A stretch of DNA of 64,000 bases from Torreya grandis (Eukaryota > Streptophyta > Pinopsida > Cupressales > Taxaceae). Under the pieces are notes generated by a model. It had not been told where the DNA came from and did not search any database. It saw nothing but the letters and a program-made list of their open reading frames with translations. Position 1 is the first letter of the stretch, and every line of letters begins with the position of its first letter. The DNA lies in assembly GCA_037957365.1 (NCBI GenBank), contig JARHVA010004227.1, forward strand, positions 954,001-1,018,000, given 5' to 3'. This document shows positions 36,806-47,432 of this stretch, piece after piece. A program made the position numbers and the translations under genes.

Positions 36806-37457
36806 GAACGGATGATGGGTGGACAGTTAGTTGTCAAGGAGTCTCAAACACCCATATAGAGGTCAGAAAAGGTATGTGAACCTCATATTCATTGTTCACC
36901 TTCTTTATATTGCTTACTGATAGTCATGAACTAGGAAGATGGAGGAAGCAATGCAGGTAGAATCTAGAAACAGTGGGAGCTTGACATGGATGAGGAGTGT
37001 GAGTCCTTAGAGTAGAGCCAAACAGGTATTTGTTGGTTGAGTTGTCAGCTGGATAGAGGGATGGATTCCTGTTTTAGAGAAGAGAGTGGATGGACATCTG
37101 AGACAGAAGGCTATGGTATATGGTCTTGAGTTAGCTGCATGGCAATGGAGGTTTGACCATTGTTTTTTTATCTTTACCAGGTTGGATAATATTAGCTACA
37201 TTATCTTGTTACTGTATTGTGTTACTTTTTGTAGGGTTTCATATACAGGGAGTTTTCTGAGCTAAGGGTAGAGTTGGTTCAGAAGTATGTCATGAAGAAT
37301 TTGGGAGCAGCAAAATTCTTGTGGCATAAGTGACAGGTATAGCATCACAGGTTTGCGTGGTGGTTGGTCTTCAAGAGTGACTTTGAAGAGGGATACAGGG
37401 CCTAAGGAACAAAATAGATGGTGTATAGGAACAGGTATAGTAGCAACTATTTATCTC
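36806..37457 (+). pseudogene. Element D, scrambled 3' pol remnant
   Basis: No long frame. KYVMKNLGAAKFLW (about 37285-37326) resembles a copia RT segment of the form FxMKDLGxAKxILG, and RRWKEAMQ-like residues occur near 36940. The rest is unreadable. It is consistent with a large internal deletion that joined pieces of pol. Confidence 0.4.
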
Positions 37458-37469
37458 CAAGTGGGAGAT
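37458..37469 (+). promoter_or_regulatory. Polypurine tract of element D
   Basis: CAAGTGGGAGAT directly before the 3' LTR start TGTTAGGG, the standard copia form. Confidence 0.9.
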
Positions 37470-38197
37470 TGTTAGGGTGTGGAGCTAAAAGCTTCAACTG
37501 TTTGCACACACATGAAGAGGATGCTGAAGAACCAGAGCCACCGGCGTCGGAAGTATGACCGACGTCGGTCAAATGCAGTGGAGAAGGAGACTGGCAACGG
37601 TAAGAAGTCGGCCGACATCGGCAGCACCAGACAAGCAGGGACCGGCGTCGGTCGCCTGTGCGGTCTAGAACTATTCGTTGCACGAACAGTTAGTTAGTTG
37701 AACTGAGTGTTTGCATGCTAAGAGGATAATTTAAGTCGCGAGCTGTGTGTCTAATTTTAGTAGTTAGATTTTTATTTTTGTAACCATGGGATTCTATTTA
37801 AAGACCCATGAGGCATGTATTGTAATTATCAAATTGATCAAGTAAGAGCATTGAAGCAAGCAAGGTCAAGGAGATCTACAGGTGTAAGGTCAAGGAGATC
37901 AGCTGAAGCATTCAAGGAGGGATAGCAACTCAGGTTGTAGAGTTGGGTTTGTGTTGAGCAAGAGAGAGAGGGAAGAAGGTCTTGAGGTGTGGCAAGCCTT
38001 TGAGGTGGAGGAAGAAGTGGCATCTTCCTTATTTGTATTTTATTCTAGTATTATCTAATACAAGAGTGTGTATTGTCTCTCAAATTCTTTGCTATCTCAT
38101 GTTTCTAGTTTCTTAATCATTCTGGTATATTTCCGTGTTTAATTGCTTATAAACAAGTAATCAATTGTGCTTCTATTGGATAAGGGGTCACCTAACA
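37470..38197 (+). repeat. 3' LTR of element D (728 bp)
   Basis: TGTTAGGGTGTGGAGC...CACCTAACA. The palindrome cluster is kept at 37540-37652, with one perfect ACCGACGTCGGT at 37558. It is followed by the TSD attag (38198-38202) and the rest of the LTR of C. Confidence 0.95.
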
Positions 38198-38429
38198 ATT
38201 AGTTTGTGATAGTTTATAGGGAACCTCCCCTTGCTGAGAGGAGAGATTTATCTCATTACACTATGGTTGATATAGCCATTTTGCCTTCAGTTAGTTGAAA
38301 AAAAGAAATTCAACCAATAGAGTGTAACCTATAGAAGAGTTATTCCATGAGCCTAAAAGTGCCATGCTATTTCAATCAACACAAAGATAAGAAAATATTT
38401 GGATTATGCCAAGTTTTATTCTAGTTAGC

Positions 38430-39204
38430 ATAACCTAACTAACTTGTGATCGGGATGCCAATGTTTGATAGAACAAGTGCAATCTTATTGACTATAGGGC
38501 TTTAATATATTATCATTGAAATGCCCAAAGTTCATTTCACTTGTCAACATGCACAATTTGCATGCACCAATCTCTAATATGCTATGTATGATGTACAGTC
38601 CCATCCACATAATCTATATCTTGCCTAGGTGCTTGACGTAATTCTAGTCATATAACAAGACTAATGCTCCCTCAATAAGTACCTTACACTTGATGTGCTT
38701 GTTATGCTAGATCTTTTGGCATGTATTTTCTACTTTCTAGCTCCATCTTACTTGAGCGTGTGTCTTATCCAAGCTCTTTAAGTTTTCCAGGTATGCACTC
38801 AAAGACTCTTGGTCATCTAATTGACCAATACACATGATGTGCAATGAGGGCACTATAAATTCTATGGGTAGAATGGCATCTATGCAAAACACCAATTAAA
38901 ATGGTGTAGCCTTATTTAGACACTTATACATAGTGTGATATGCCCATAATATTATTGATAGATGATCATCCCAATCCTCAAAACTTACATCACATATATT
39001 TTTTAGGCACGTTTCTAATATATTATTGAATGCCTTAGTGGTGTCATTCACTTGGGGATGATAGGATGTTGTTTTGTGGTGCAGCACTATGTATTTAGTT
39101 AGTAGGATGAAAATGGTCTTGTTGATGAACTGCAATCTATGGTCACTAGTTAAAATGAGTGGGCACCCATAGTGACTGATGATGTTCTCCCATATAAACA
39201 TCAA
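38430..39204 (-). pseudogene. Element B integrase, broken
   Basis: The frame 39204-38896 shows ENIISHYGCPLILTSDHRLQ, FINKTIFILLTKYIVLHHKT, SYHPQVNDTTKAFNNILE and DWDDHLSIILWAYHT, the Ty3/gypsy integrase core. It continues with FCIDAILPIEFIVPSLHI, SLSAYLENLKSLDKTHAQV, HNKHIKCKVLIEGALVLLYD and WMGLYIIHSI, the C-terminal GPY/F-like module. The second Asp (TSD) is present. The first Asp and the HHCC finger are missing because the frame begins in mid-core. The usual Glu region reads DTTKAFN instead of NGxxExxN, so the Glu is lost. Confidence 0.8.
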
Positions 39205-39224
39205 CTATCAATGAGCAAACCATC

Positions 39225-39800
39225 CTTGTAGATGATGTGCCCAACAAAAGTGCTAAATGGTGCTATGAAGACACACTTATTGAGGTTTAAAGAGATATGA
39301 AACTACCTACACCTCTCAAACATCAATCATAAATTATTGTAGTGATCCTTCACTAACCCATACATAGTCTAATCATCTAGGTACACTTGGAGGAATTTAT
39401 GAATTAATTCCTTAAAAGTGGTGATCACCACTTGGGAGAATACAAATGATGAATTCTTAAGTCCAAAGGGCATCACATTATATGCAAAATAATCTTATTC
39501 TATCATAAAGGTTATTTTGGTCTTGTCTTCCTCCTCAATTTGGACTTGATGGTATCCTGAGAACCCATTAGTGAAAGTATATATTTCATAGCCTATGATG
39601 CCATCCAAAACTTCATCGATGAATGGAGTTAGAAAGGGGTCAAATATGTAGGTGACATTCAATAATATATAGTCAATGCATATCTAAATACACCCATTCT
39701 TATTGATACTTATGACCATGGGGATAACCCATTCAAATTATTTCATAAGGTAGATGATGCTTATGGTTAGCATATTATCAATTTCTATTTTAACCTTGGC
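39225..39800 (-). pseudogene. Element B reverse transcriptase, broken
   Basis: Minus-strand reading with stops and a few shifts: CIDYILLNVTYIFDPFLTPF, IDEVLDGIIGYEIYTFTNGF followed by SGYHQVQI, YFAYNVMPFGLKNSSFVFSQ, LQVYLDD, LNLNKCVFIAPFSTFVGHII. The catalytic box YLDD is kept, followed by a stop. Typical Ty3/gypsy RT palm. The thumb and RNase H are absent because the sequence jumps to integrase at about 39205-39225. Confidence 0.75.
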
Positions 39801-40200
39801 ATAAAGATTGGGGTTCATCCTGTAAGGTCATTTTTTTTACAAGTCTTATGCCATATAATAGCTTTATGCTCATCTTCCCAAGGGATGGGTGTGTGCCTTT
39901 CATGTCTCTATAGTTACAAGGGAAAAAGTCTTGGAATTCCTTCAGGAGGTCCACAATGTGCACTAGCTCTGTGTTAGACCAATATGCACCTAGAGTAGCA
40001 ATCTTTGGTTCCCCTTTTGAGCTGATATATACCTTTAACATTTTTAGTGATGGATGGTAGGGCTCATTATTATCTTGATGTGAATCCTTGACTTGCCTAC
40101 TGTCCTCAGTTATTTCTATCCAAAAGTGGGTAGAGTCTTCTTCCTCTATAGTTCTATCTTTAAATTGGTGCACTAGCTTCCTTTTGCCTATCAGGTTTGT
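39790..40200 (-). pseudogene. Element B, region between protease and RT
   Basis: An open frame of 127 codons: YISSKGEPKIATLGAYWSNT, LLKEFQDFFPCNYRDMKGTH, PSLGKMSIKLLYG. This is the linker before the RT of gypsy pol (LLKEFxDxFxxxYxDMxGxxP). A frameshift separates it from the RT palm. Confidence 0.65.
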
Positions 40201-41189
40201 CTAGTTGTACACCTTTCATGTTTCATCATCCTCATCACTAGAGTCACTATTGAGGGTTTTCTCTTTAAATAAATTTGGGAGTGTCAACCCATTTTACCTA
40301 ATATGTATTTAAGGTATTCCTCCAATATTGTAGTGTCCTCAAAAACTGACCTTTGAACTATCTATAATGGCTTAATTAGTTCAAGATTTTATGAAAAAAG
40401 GATGTGTGAGCAAACCACTCCTTAAGTGCATCCCAATTCGTTATCTCAAAACATATCTCATTAACAATGTACTAATATCACACCCATATATTCAAGGTTC
40501 TATAGAAGGCATGCAACCATAGTACCTTAGGTCATTTTTACTATAGATAGTCAAATTTTCTTCATAAAGGTGCACAAGTGCTATGGGGTTAGAGTCACCA
40601 AAGTAGGCTGAGATGTATAGATCCTCATTTACCTTTTTGAATCTAGTGTAAATGGTTGCCTTCACATCTCACCAAGTTGGCATGCTAGGCTTTTGAACTA
40701 CCCACCAATGAGTGATAGTGATCCTTAATGTATTATATAGTGCACCCATTCTATCCACTTCTTTTGGGATGCATGACTTGAGGTCTTAGACATAGTATTA
40801 TACTATATTACTCCCTACATATCTTGAGAACACTACAAGTTTTCCCTTACTAATATAAAACACTCTCTTTCCCTTCTTATTGGCACAAGGTACCCACTTT
40901 TTAGAAGTGTGATCAATCTGGACCCAACCTATCTTCACTAGAGGCACCTTTATACATACCAAACAACATCTTTGACCAATGGTATCATATTATTCCTCAA
41001 TCCATTGGTCACAAACAACATTGATATTATCTAAGGGTGATTTCCCATCTTCCCAAGAAATCACTCCTTGATCATTGGGGTTTAGTGTCTTGATGCCTTG
41101 CACTATGATGTTATATATGTGGTTGACCTTGTCCTCGAGGTCCACACTCTCAACATAGGGGGTCCTTGGTCCTATGGGAGGTGTATAAC

Positions 41190-41545
41190 TACCCTCTCCT
41201 TTCCATTATTGAATTTCATGTAACAAATATTAATGTGCATATATATGTTATTCTCATAACACCATGGCCTTCCTATAAACACCAAGTAGGTATCTTGTTT
41301 TGCCAACTAGATCACTTCAAAGTTGATGTAGAATTCGGTGCCCATGATGTCTACAAATATTATTTTTAGAATTCTAATGGGCTACACATGGGTCTTATTT
41401 GCCATGAAAAGTACATGAGGGGAAGGTCTCAAGGCTAGCCTACCCATTTTCTCCTAGGCATTCTTGGTAAAGATGCTGATCTCAGTACCTATGCCTATAA
41501 GGACCTCACATGCAGACCATTCATCAATAGTGGCATCCATGAGGA
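41190..41545 (-). pseudogene. Element B protease region, broken
   Basis: Minus-strand reading: ACEVLIGIGTEISIFTKNA, EKMGRLALRPSPHVLFMANK, ILKIIFVDIMGTEFYINFEV, TYLVFIGRPW. The layout and the end motif LIGRPW fit a plant gypsy aspartic protease. The active site usually reads VLIDxGS/T, and here the Asp position reads Gly (VLIGIGTE), so it is inactive. Confidence 0.55.
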
Positions 41546-42049
41546 GTTATTGATTATACTCTACATTCTATGTATACCTAACTTCTTGTGCCCTCTCTAG
41601 GTGTGGCATAATGAATTCAACAATATTTTGGCCTACATGCTCCATGAACAAGATCTTCAATAGGGGAAACATCCCCTCTATTTATAGGAAGTGTAGGATC
41701 TTTATTAATTCTTTTATCTCAACCTCTTGGCTATCTTGCTTTTTTTAAGGGTAACAGCCTATGTTGCTAGGTCTTGTGATAATTGGAGCTCCACTTATAG
41801 GATTTGTATTATAATCATGTCCTACTAAAACACATATTTTTAGTGTAATACATATGGGTAAGGTGCATCTTTGGGTTCATGAGTGGTGAATCCATTATGA
41901 GTAGTTGCCTGCATTTTGATTGTCTTTGTATAGTTTGATTAGGCCTTTAGAGTCTACGTCTCCATTTTTGGCTCATCCCTGATCATTCCAATGCCCTTGT
42001 TTGCATCAGTCCTACCTTAGGTTAAATTTTTATATAGGTCAAGGTATTC

Positions 42050-43200
42050 CTTGACCTTATGGGACCCTCAACAATACGCACACTTGGGATGGGTGGGGCA
42101 GTCATGCTAATAGTGTTTTGTGGAACCACACTTATAACATGAATAGGGTGGAAACCTTCCACCACCACATCCTTCACCTCTCCCTTTAGTGCCTCATTGT
42201 ATTATGAAGCTTGTGTTTTGATGGCCATAGCCTCATTTGGTTATCTTGTCCTTCGACTATTATAGTAGCCTACCTTACACCTCTCTCCATGTTCTTGCAC
42301 ATCTCATCAATCACTTGATAATTAGATATGGTATGGGTGTAGGCATCACAAAATCAATAATAAATGGTTATGTTGACCTGGTTAGCATGTTATAATAATG
42401 GGTAGTTGTGAACATCATGCACCTCTCTATGGACTTCATAACTTAGGAATAGGGTGTGTACATTCCTTCATGGGCAATTATTCCTATTATGTCCTTCTAC
42501 TTCATATTTAATACACCATAATCCACTCTATGCATCTTGTGATGAACTAACAGTAATATTTTGTAGTTAGGAGGCCATGGATGCAATCTGTGCCTCCATA
42601 AATGGGTTGATCCAATTATCTATGATTATGAATGCCTCAATTCTGAGCATGACTTCAAGTGCTTCATGACGGTCTAAAAAAGTATTCATGGAATGTGCTT
42701 TTCAGAATAGGACTAGTGACCCTCCAATGAACCATTACACATGCTAGGAATGGTAATGTCATAAAGAAGCTTTGATAGGAGTTTATTGAACCTTAAATTG
42801 TATAGGTGCATGATTTTTGAGAGTCCTTGGGTAATTTATTTAATCATGACGATGCTCTATGTTCAAACTCTAGAATGTTGAGTTCCTTTAGGAATGCCTC
42901 CTTCAAGGTATCATAATGAACCATATCTTAGTTAGGGTAAAATTTCCTATGCTAGGTATGGGCATGATAAGGTAGAGTGGTTAAGAACTGGGTTGCCCTG
43001 CACTCTGATTGGGTTATGCCCTGAGTGTACCACTATATTTCACATTTTAGCACATGCTCTGTGACATTCTCCACACTATGATAATCTAGAAAGTACATGG
43101 CCATTTTGTAATATATTTATTACGGGGGGTATTTGGGATTTGAGGTGCTTATCCCCCTAGCATCTATATAGGTGGTAGTCCTCCAATACTTCTAACCATT
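42050..43200 (-). pseudogene. gag: Element B gag with zinc knuckle, broken
   Basis: A minus-strand CCHC knuckle CYKCGSTKHY*HDC with one stop inside lies at about 42138-42097, followed by a second Cys-rich stretch. Upstream, the gag capsid part can be followed with stops: MAMYFLDYHSVENVTEHVLK, ECRATQFLTTLPYHAHT, FYPN, YDTLKEAFLKELNILEFEHR. The order gag, knuckle, protease fits gypsy. The N-terminal part toward 44390 is too decayed to read. Confidence 0.5.
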
Positions 43201-44390
43201 GGGTTAGGAATTAGCCCTTTTGTTACTACTGGCATTGTAGATGATGATGGTGTTGGAATACTTGTGGCATTAAACCATTTCTTGCAAGATTTTTCCCACT
43301 TTACATTGATGACATCAGTTGAGATGGTATGTTTGTACTCAAATTTTGTTGTGGTGAGCTAGTGCCTACTGGTCCAGAGGTAGTTGCACTTACCTCCTTG
43401 TATGGAATAATTTGTTTTATTATAAAGTTTTACTCCAAGTATATAATTTGTCTAAAATCTATGTGGAAAATAGGGTCAATTATTACTTATATACTTTATC
43501 CAAGTGCGGTATCCAACACATGAACATGCACTATAGGTTCAAAAGGGTTAGTCACATCAAACATCTCTTCAATCACCAAATATTTTTATGAGCCCAGTAG
43601 ATTACATGCCTTTCAAATACTAAGCTCGATCTATTACCTCATTATTTCTCTCATCCTCACACTAATACATTTCAATAAATCCTTCCCCATACCCTTCTTG
43701 ATTTTTACAAGTTTTCTTAGCACTTTTAGGCTCTAGATCTTCCATTAGCCTATGCCATCTCTTAGTATAAGTCTATTTTCTAAGCTCTTATGTGTTAATC
43801 TACTCATCCCCTTCCATTTTTATTCACCTACACATCCCCTTTTCCCTATTTACACTTGCTCATACATGAAAGGAAGTTAACCTGCCATCCCACATTTTTT
43901 AAAGCCATAATACACCATTAGATTTTTGAGTTTTGCACTAAATTCCTTCATAAACATGCCTCGAGGTTCATTAAAAAATTGAAACTCTACTTCATCAGGG
44001 CACAAGTATGTTGAAACTATGAACTCAAGTATGTAAATATTCAGTGCTCCTTACCACCATTTATTTACTACTCTAGTCCAAGTGGCATCCAAGGTCTCAA
44101 ACCTCTCTAAGCACTCCTTCATCCACTCATAGAACTATCTATATCTTCTTTTATGGTGGGTGAATATGCAGCCAACCATTAGTACACATGTTTAGGTAAC
44201 TCATAGAAAAAGACCTTATATAGAGTATTATGTAGGTTGTGTTGAACATACTTTCTCATATTTTGCCCTTTGTAGGTTGGATACTTTAGTACAAAGCTAT
44301 CCTCCACCTATTGTAGCTATCACTTGATGTTTTCAAGGGAGAGTCAATACATCATTCTTCTGCACCATTACAATAACAAAATTCAACATG

Positions 44391-44409
44391 GGTCCTAGCA
44401 ATAGAACCA
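44391..44409 (-). promoter_or_regulatory. Primer-binding-site-like sequence of element B
   Basis: On the minus strand the LTR end CTACAACA is followed by TTTT and then TGGTTCTATTGCTAGGACC. Start with TGG and spacing fit a primer site. The tRNA is not assigned. Confidence 0.5.
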
Positions 44410-44413
44410 AAAA

Positions 44414-44906
44414 TGTTGTAGAAAAGTTAGGCATAAGAGGATTTTTTATTCAGGTCTTGACTTCTTACACTTAGGTACAAAAATGGGATCATATTTCTAT
44501 GCTCAACATCTTACACTTAGCTACATTCGTATCAATTCACACAAGGCATATGCCCTATGCACTCACTTGAAGTGCAGTAGAGAAAGAATATGGGCCTACA
44601 TTGGGCTAGTTTTGTCATGGAATAAGGCACCAAATATAGGAATTTTTCATTTCAAAGAAGGCTTAAGTATATACCTTGGCATGATTCTTTCATGGAATAG
44701 GCTTGGTGATATATAAGCACAAACCCATTTGGGGAACTAGTTCTAGCATCATTTTGGTGCAAGCCATTGATAAAATAAGCCTAGTATCATACAAGTGTTT
44801 GATGAGTTAAAGGGCTACTTCAGTTCAAATGTTGATACTAAGCCCATACTTAAGTAAGGATATCAATTTTTGGCATGGGATCTATACTTAGTCGATATAC
44901 AAGATA
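44414..44906 (-). repeat. Element B 5' LTR end segment
   Basis: It starts on the plus strand with TGTTGTAGAAAAG (an LTR end on the minus strand) and matches 7850-8345. Beyond 44906 the similarity stops, so the rest of this LTR is either deleted or not recognisable. Confidence 0.6.
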
Positions 44907-46152
44907 TTCTAATGTCATCAATTAACACATGGATGCCATTAACATTATGAACCAGAAGCTTACTTAAAATTTAATTAACATAAATGAATTTAACCTATAA
45001 AATTGCTCCTATTAAATTCATTGCACATTCAACTATCAATACCAAAGATGTGTCAACCAAAAACATTGTATATGCATTAACCTTCATCATTCATTGAATT
45101 TAAAATAGAGTATATAATTCATGATATGTAAAAACAAAGCAAACTCTTCACTCAATCTATTAAACAACCCAGAGGTTCATATGCAAGATTTGGAAATATA
45201 GCTAGATCCTTAATTTCATCCATGTTATTTATGGATCTAATTTTAGCCATTATAATGAATACCAAACCAATTTTCTAGATATTTTCTACACTAATGTCAT
45301 GCCTCTTTTTCATTAACTAGTTTGAATTCACTTTATAGCCTATAAGAACATCTCTTGCTAGGGTGGAATGTGCATTTTGGGTGCTGATATGGAGCCTTTA
45401 TCATCATTATCACTAGATCAATCACCTAATGCCCTGTTGGGGTCAACATACCCCCATTTTTAAAAATTGGGACCTTTGAGAAACCTTGAGGTTTGAAAAT
45501 GAAGTTTAGCATGTTAAGGTCATTTGTAGAATTTAAAGATCATCCACTTTGTTAAAAGTATGATTACATGGTTTTATTTTGATTTAATTTGGAATAATAG
45601 TGATAATGAATGTTCTTTATGGAAATTAGTAATAGGTTCCATGGTGTTTTCCCTAGGAAATTCATGTCCCTAAACCCTGGGAAAACCCTCAATTTAAATT
45701 TGAATGTTGATAGGAATCAAATTCACAGGAACTATTTTAAAATCCATTTTGGACCTAAGGATAAAGCTCATGTTTTAAGCTTAGTAATGTTTCTTAACAT
45801 AGATAAAACTTAAATTAAAATTCTTGGTCCCCTTTGTTATGTTTCCCCTTATAAGGTTCCTTTTTATGCCTAACTAGTTATTCATTCTACAAGGTCTTTT
45901 TAATATTTTCTAACATGGCCTAAAACTTTAAAACTAAGGCCCCATAGTACTTATTAATACTAATGGGACCTTAGTCTTAATTCCTTGGCCTAATTCTAGT
46001 TCCCTAAGTCCCCTTTTTATGTTAGATTGGTCCCTCGATTATACCTTAGCCTAAGGTTTTAATCCTAAGGCCCCTAAAGTATATATTAATATGAGTGAGA
46101 CCTTAGTCTTAACACCTTAAGCTTAAGTATTTTACATCTCTATGGTCCTAGC
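44907..46152. other. AT-rich DNA with a possible LTR start of element F
   Basis: No coding frame. TGTTGGGGTCAACATACCCC begins at 45435 and could be the start of a plus-strand LTR. Together with 54801-56744 (interrupted by element E) this would give an LTR of about 2.66 kb ending TTATTCA at 56744, two bases before TGGTCACC. No second copy is in the window, so this is tentative. Confidence 0.35.
46148..46152. repeat. Left TSD of element E (ctagc)
   Basis: ctagc directly precedes TGTTTCTAATG and is repeated at 54796-54800 directly after GTGTCTACA. Confidence 0.9.
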
Positions 46153-46511
46153 TGTTTCTAATGAAAAATTGCTTTCTACATTCAAAGAAGAAATAAGAAA
46201 CTGAAAGATGGTTAAGGCTAGAAGTACCTGATATAGTCGTGCGCACCGAAATCAGACGTTGAAAGATTCTCCTCTTTTGCTGTGGAGGAATGACACCTGC
46301 GAAGAAAAGGCTAAACACGAAAAAACGTTAATAAGAGATATGGTGGGCTATCAGGCGAACGCCCGATCCCAGAAGTACGAAGACTCCCTAGAAGGATATC
46401 AACCCACTGATAAAAAAAAGCATAATATTGGAGGAAAGTAGATGATAATGACAGAAATAAATGACAGAAAATAAAAGGCGTACCTGATATGCGGCACTGT
46501 TCTGCACAGTC

Positions 46512-46606
46512 ACCGGCGTCGGTCTCTGTGGTGCCGGCGTCGGTTAAGGAAGGTGCCGACGTCGGTTAATGTGCCGTCGTCGGTCGGGGCAGTGACCGGC
46601 GTCGGT
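46512..46606. promoter_or_regulatory. Palindrome cluster 1 in the E LTR
   Basis: Five 12-mers of the ACCGACGTCGGT type start at 46512, 46533, 46555, 46573 and 46595. The spacing of 18-22 bp is close to two helical turns. One carries the exact core CCGACGTCGG; the others have G or T in place of A. The other LTR has the same cluster at about 53892-53990 with two exact cores. Confidence 0.65.
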
Positions 46607-46613
46607 AGGGGCA

Positions 46614-46860
46614 GGTTCTGGGAAAAGGTTCAGGACAGGTTCTGAGAGAGTCGGGACAGGTTCAGGGAGAGTCTGGGGGGTTTGAACAGAGTCGGGATAG
46701 GTTTGAACAGTCGGGATAGGGTCTGATATGGTCAGGGTAGGGTTTGATAAGGACAGGGATGAGGTTTAGATAGAGTCGAGACAGGTTTTGATAAAGACAG
46801 GGATGAGGTTTAGACAGAGTCGAAACAGAGGCCGGGGGTTTGAGGACAGAGGCAGGGATA
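46614..46860. repeat. Degenerate minisatellite in the E LTR
   Basis: Tandem variants of motifs such as gtcgggacaggttc, gtcgggataggtttgaa and gacagggatgaggtttaga follow one another for about 250 bp. The same array is at about 53995-54240 in the other LTR. Confidence 0.6.
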
Positions 46861-47172
46861 ACAGAACATAAATAATAACTAAGAAAAGAAAATGAAAATA
46901 AACAGAATAAAGACTTACCTGGTAGAAGACCCGATGAAAGCCATGGTGTGCAGATTAGTTGATGTCGTAGTGTCGATGATTGCTCGGAGTTCGCAGGTTC
47001 GTGGAGGAATTCGCAGGTTGGTTGCTCAGCGTTCGGTTGATCAGCGTTCGGGGATCCGGTTCGAATGGCTGGCGGAGGTTGATGAAGGCGGAGGACGGGG
47101 ACGGTTCCAGAAACGGTTCGTCAACCGTTTCGAGAAACTGAATGCTAACTGATAACGGACAAGGGGAAGGTG

Positions 47173-47253
47173 ACCGACGTCGGTAGGATTGCCGACGTCG
47201 GCCGATAGGTGACCGATGTCGGCGACATCGGTCGGGTAAAGACCGACGTCGGC
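47173..47253. promoter_or_regulatory. Palindrome cluster 2 in the E LTR
   Basis: ACCGACGTCGGT at 47173, gccgacgtcggc at 47191, accgatgtcggc at 47212 overlapping ggcgacatcggt at 47221, and accgacgtcggc at 47242. In element sense it lies 160-240 bp from the LTR start, so within U3. The right LTR copy (54554-54634) has four exact cores. Confidence 0.65.
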
Positions 47254-47414
47254 AGATGCATAATGGGGATAGAGTCTACCTTTTGCTCTGTGCTCCTCTT
47301 TACATGCTGCCAGGGTCAATGCTGGTGAAACAAGTGATCGGCAAGGGTTCAATAGGCGAAGAAGAAAGAAGACGAGGAATGACCAGGGGAGTCGACACGA
47401 TTTTGGTGTCTACA

Positions 47415-47432
47415 TTTGCCCCTTTTTGTCTT
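47415..47432 (-). promoter_or_regulatory. Polypurine tract of element E
   Basis: On the minus strand AAGACAAAAAGGGGCAAA directly precedes the LTR start TGTAGACACC. Confidence 0.8.

Larger units (their letters stand above)
34270..38197 (+). mobile_element. Element D: deleted copia retrotransposon nested in the 3' LTR of C
   Basis: Complete LTR-to-LTR insertion of 3928 bp with TG...CA ends (TGTTAGGG...CCTAACA), perfect TSD attag on both sides, an initiator-Met primer site and a copia polypurine tract. The coding part holds gag, protease and a pre-integrase segment; the integrase core and almost all of RT are missing. It is non-autonomous. The empty site is visible at the matching place in the 5' LTR of C. 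LTRs differ by about 4 percent by eye. Confidence 0.95.
16557..38319 (+). mobile_element. Element C: gypsy retrotransposon with 5.8-kb LTRs, carrying a nested copia element
   Basis: Two direct repeats of about 5.8 kb (16557-22343, and 28570-38319 minus a 3.9-kb insertion) flank a 6.2-kb internal region with gag, protease, RNase H-like domain, RT, RNase H and integrase in one orientation. LTR termini are TGTTGTTCCC...ACCAACA, with TATTATTCCC...ACCAATA in the second copy (G-to-A and C-to-T changes). The flanks are gaatg and gagtg, a 4-of-5 target duplication. Without element D it is about 17.8 kb. Every frame is broken, so it is dead. The size and very long LTRs recall Ogre/Tat-type gypsy elements, but clade assignment needs a tree. 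Confidence 0.85.
28570..38319 (+). repeat. 3' LTR of element C, split by element D
   Basis: It starts TATTATTCCC and ends CAACCAATA. It aligns with 16557-22343, roughly 90 percent identical by eye, except for the copia insertion 34270-38197 plus one 5-bp duplicate. The 5' LTR keeps the uninterrupted site at about 22224-22240 (aaagtagtttgtgatag). The hairpin array, leader exon and large frame are all present in this copy as well. Confidence 0.85.
38325..44413 (-). mobile_element. Element B internal region: gypsy relic on the minus strand
   Basis: Reading right to left: primer-site-like sequence, gag with zinc knuckle, protease, RT, integrase. All parts have many stops. Element C inserted at its integrase-distal end (38320). 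Its 3' LTR is therefore displaced to the left of 16557 and may be represented by 7850-8345, which matches the LTR end at 44414-44906. RNase H and part of RT are missing between 39230 and 39204. Confidence 0.7.
46153..47414 (-). repeat. Element E LTR (left, 3' LTR in element sense)
   Basis: On the plus strand TGTTTCTAATG...GTGTCTACA; in element sense TGTAGACACC...CATTAGAAACA. It holds two palindrome clusters (46512-46606 and 47173-47253) and a degenerate minisatellite (46614-46860). Confidence 0.95.

Noticed and set aside
34270..38197. Whether the GC-rich palindromes of D could be a CRISPR-like array
   Set aside because: Spacing is irregular, the copies lie in LTRs with TSDs, and the genome is plant-like. 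They are LTR sequence.
46892..47152. An 86-codon plus-strand frame in both LTRs of E
   Set aside because: It is antisense to the element, overlaps the frames on the other strand, and identity between copies is explained by LTR identity.
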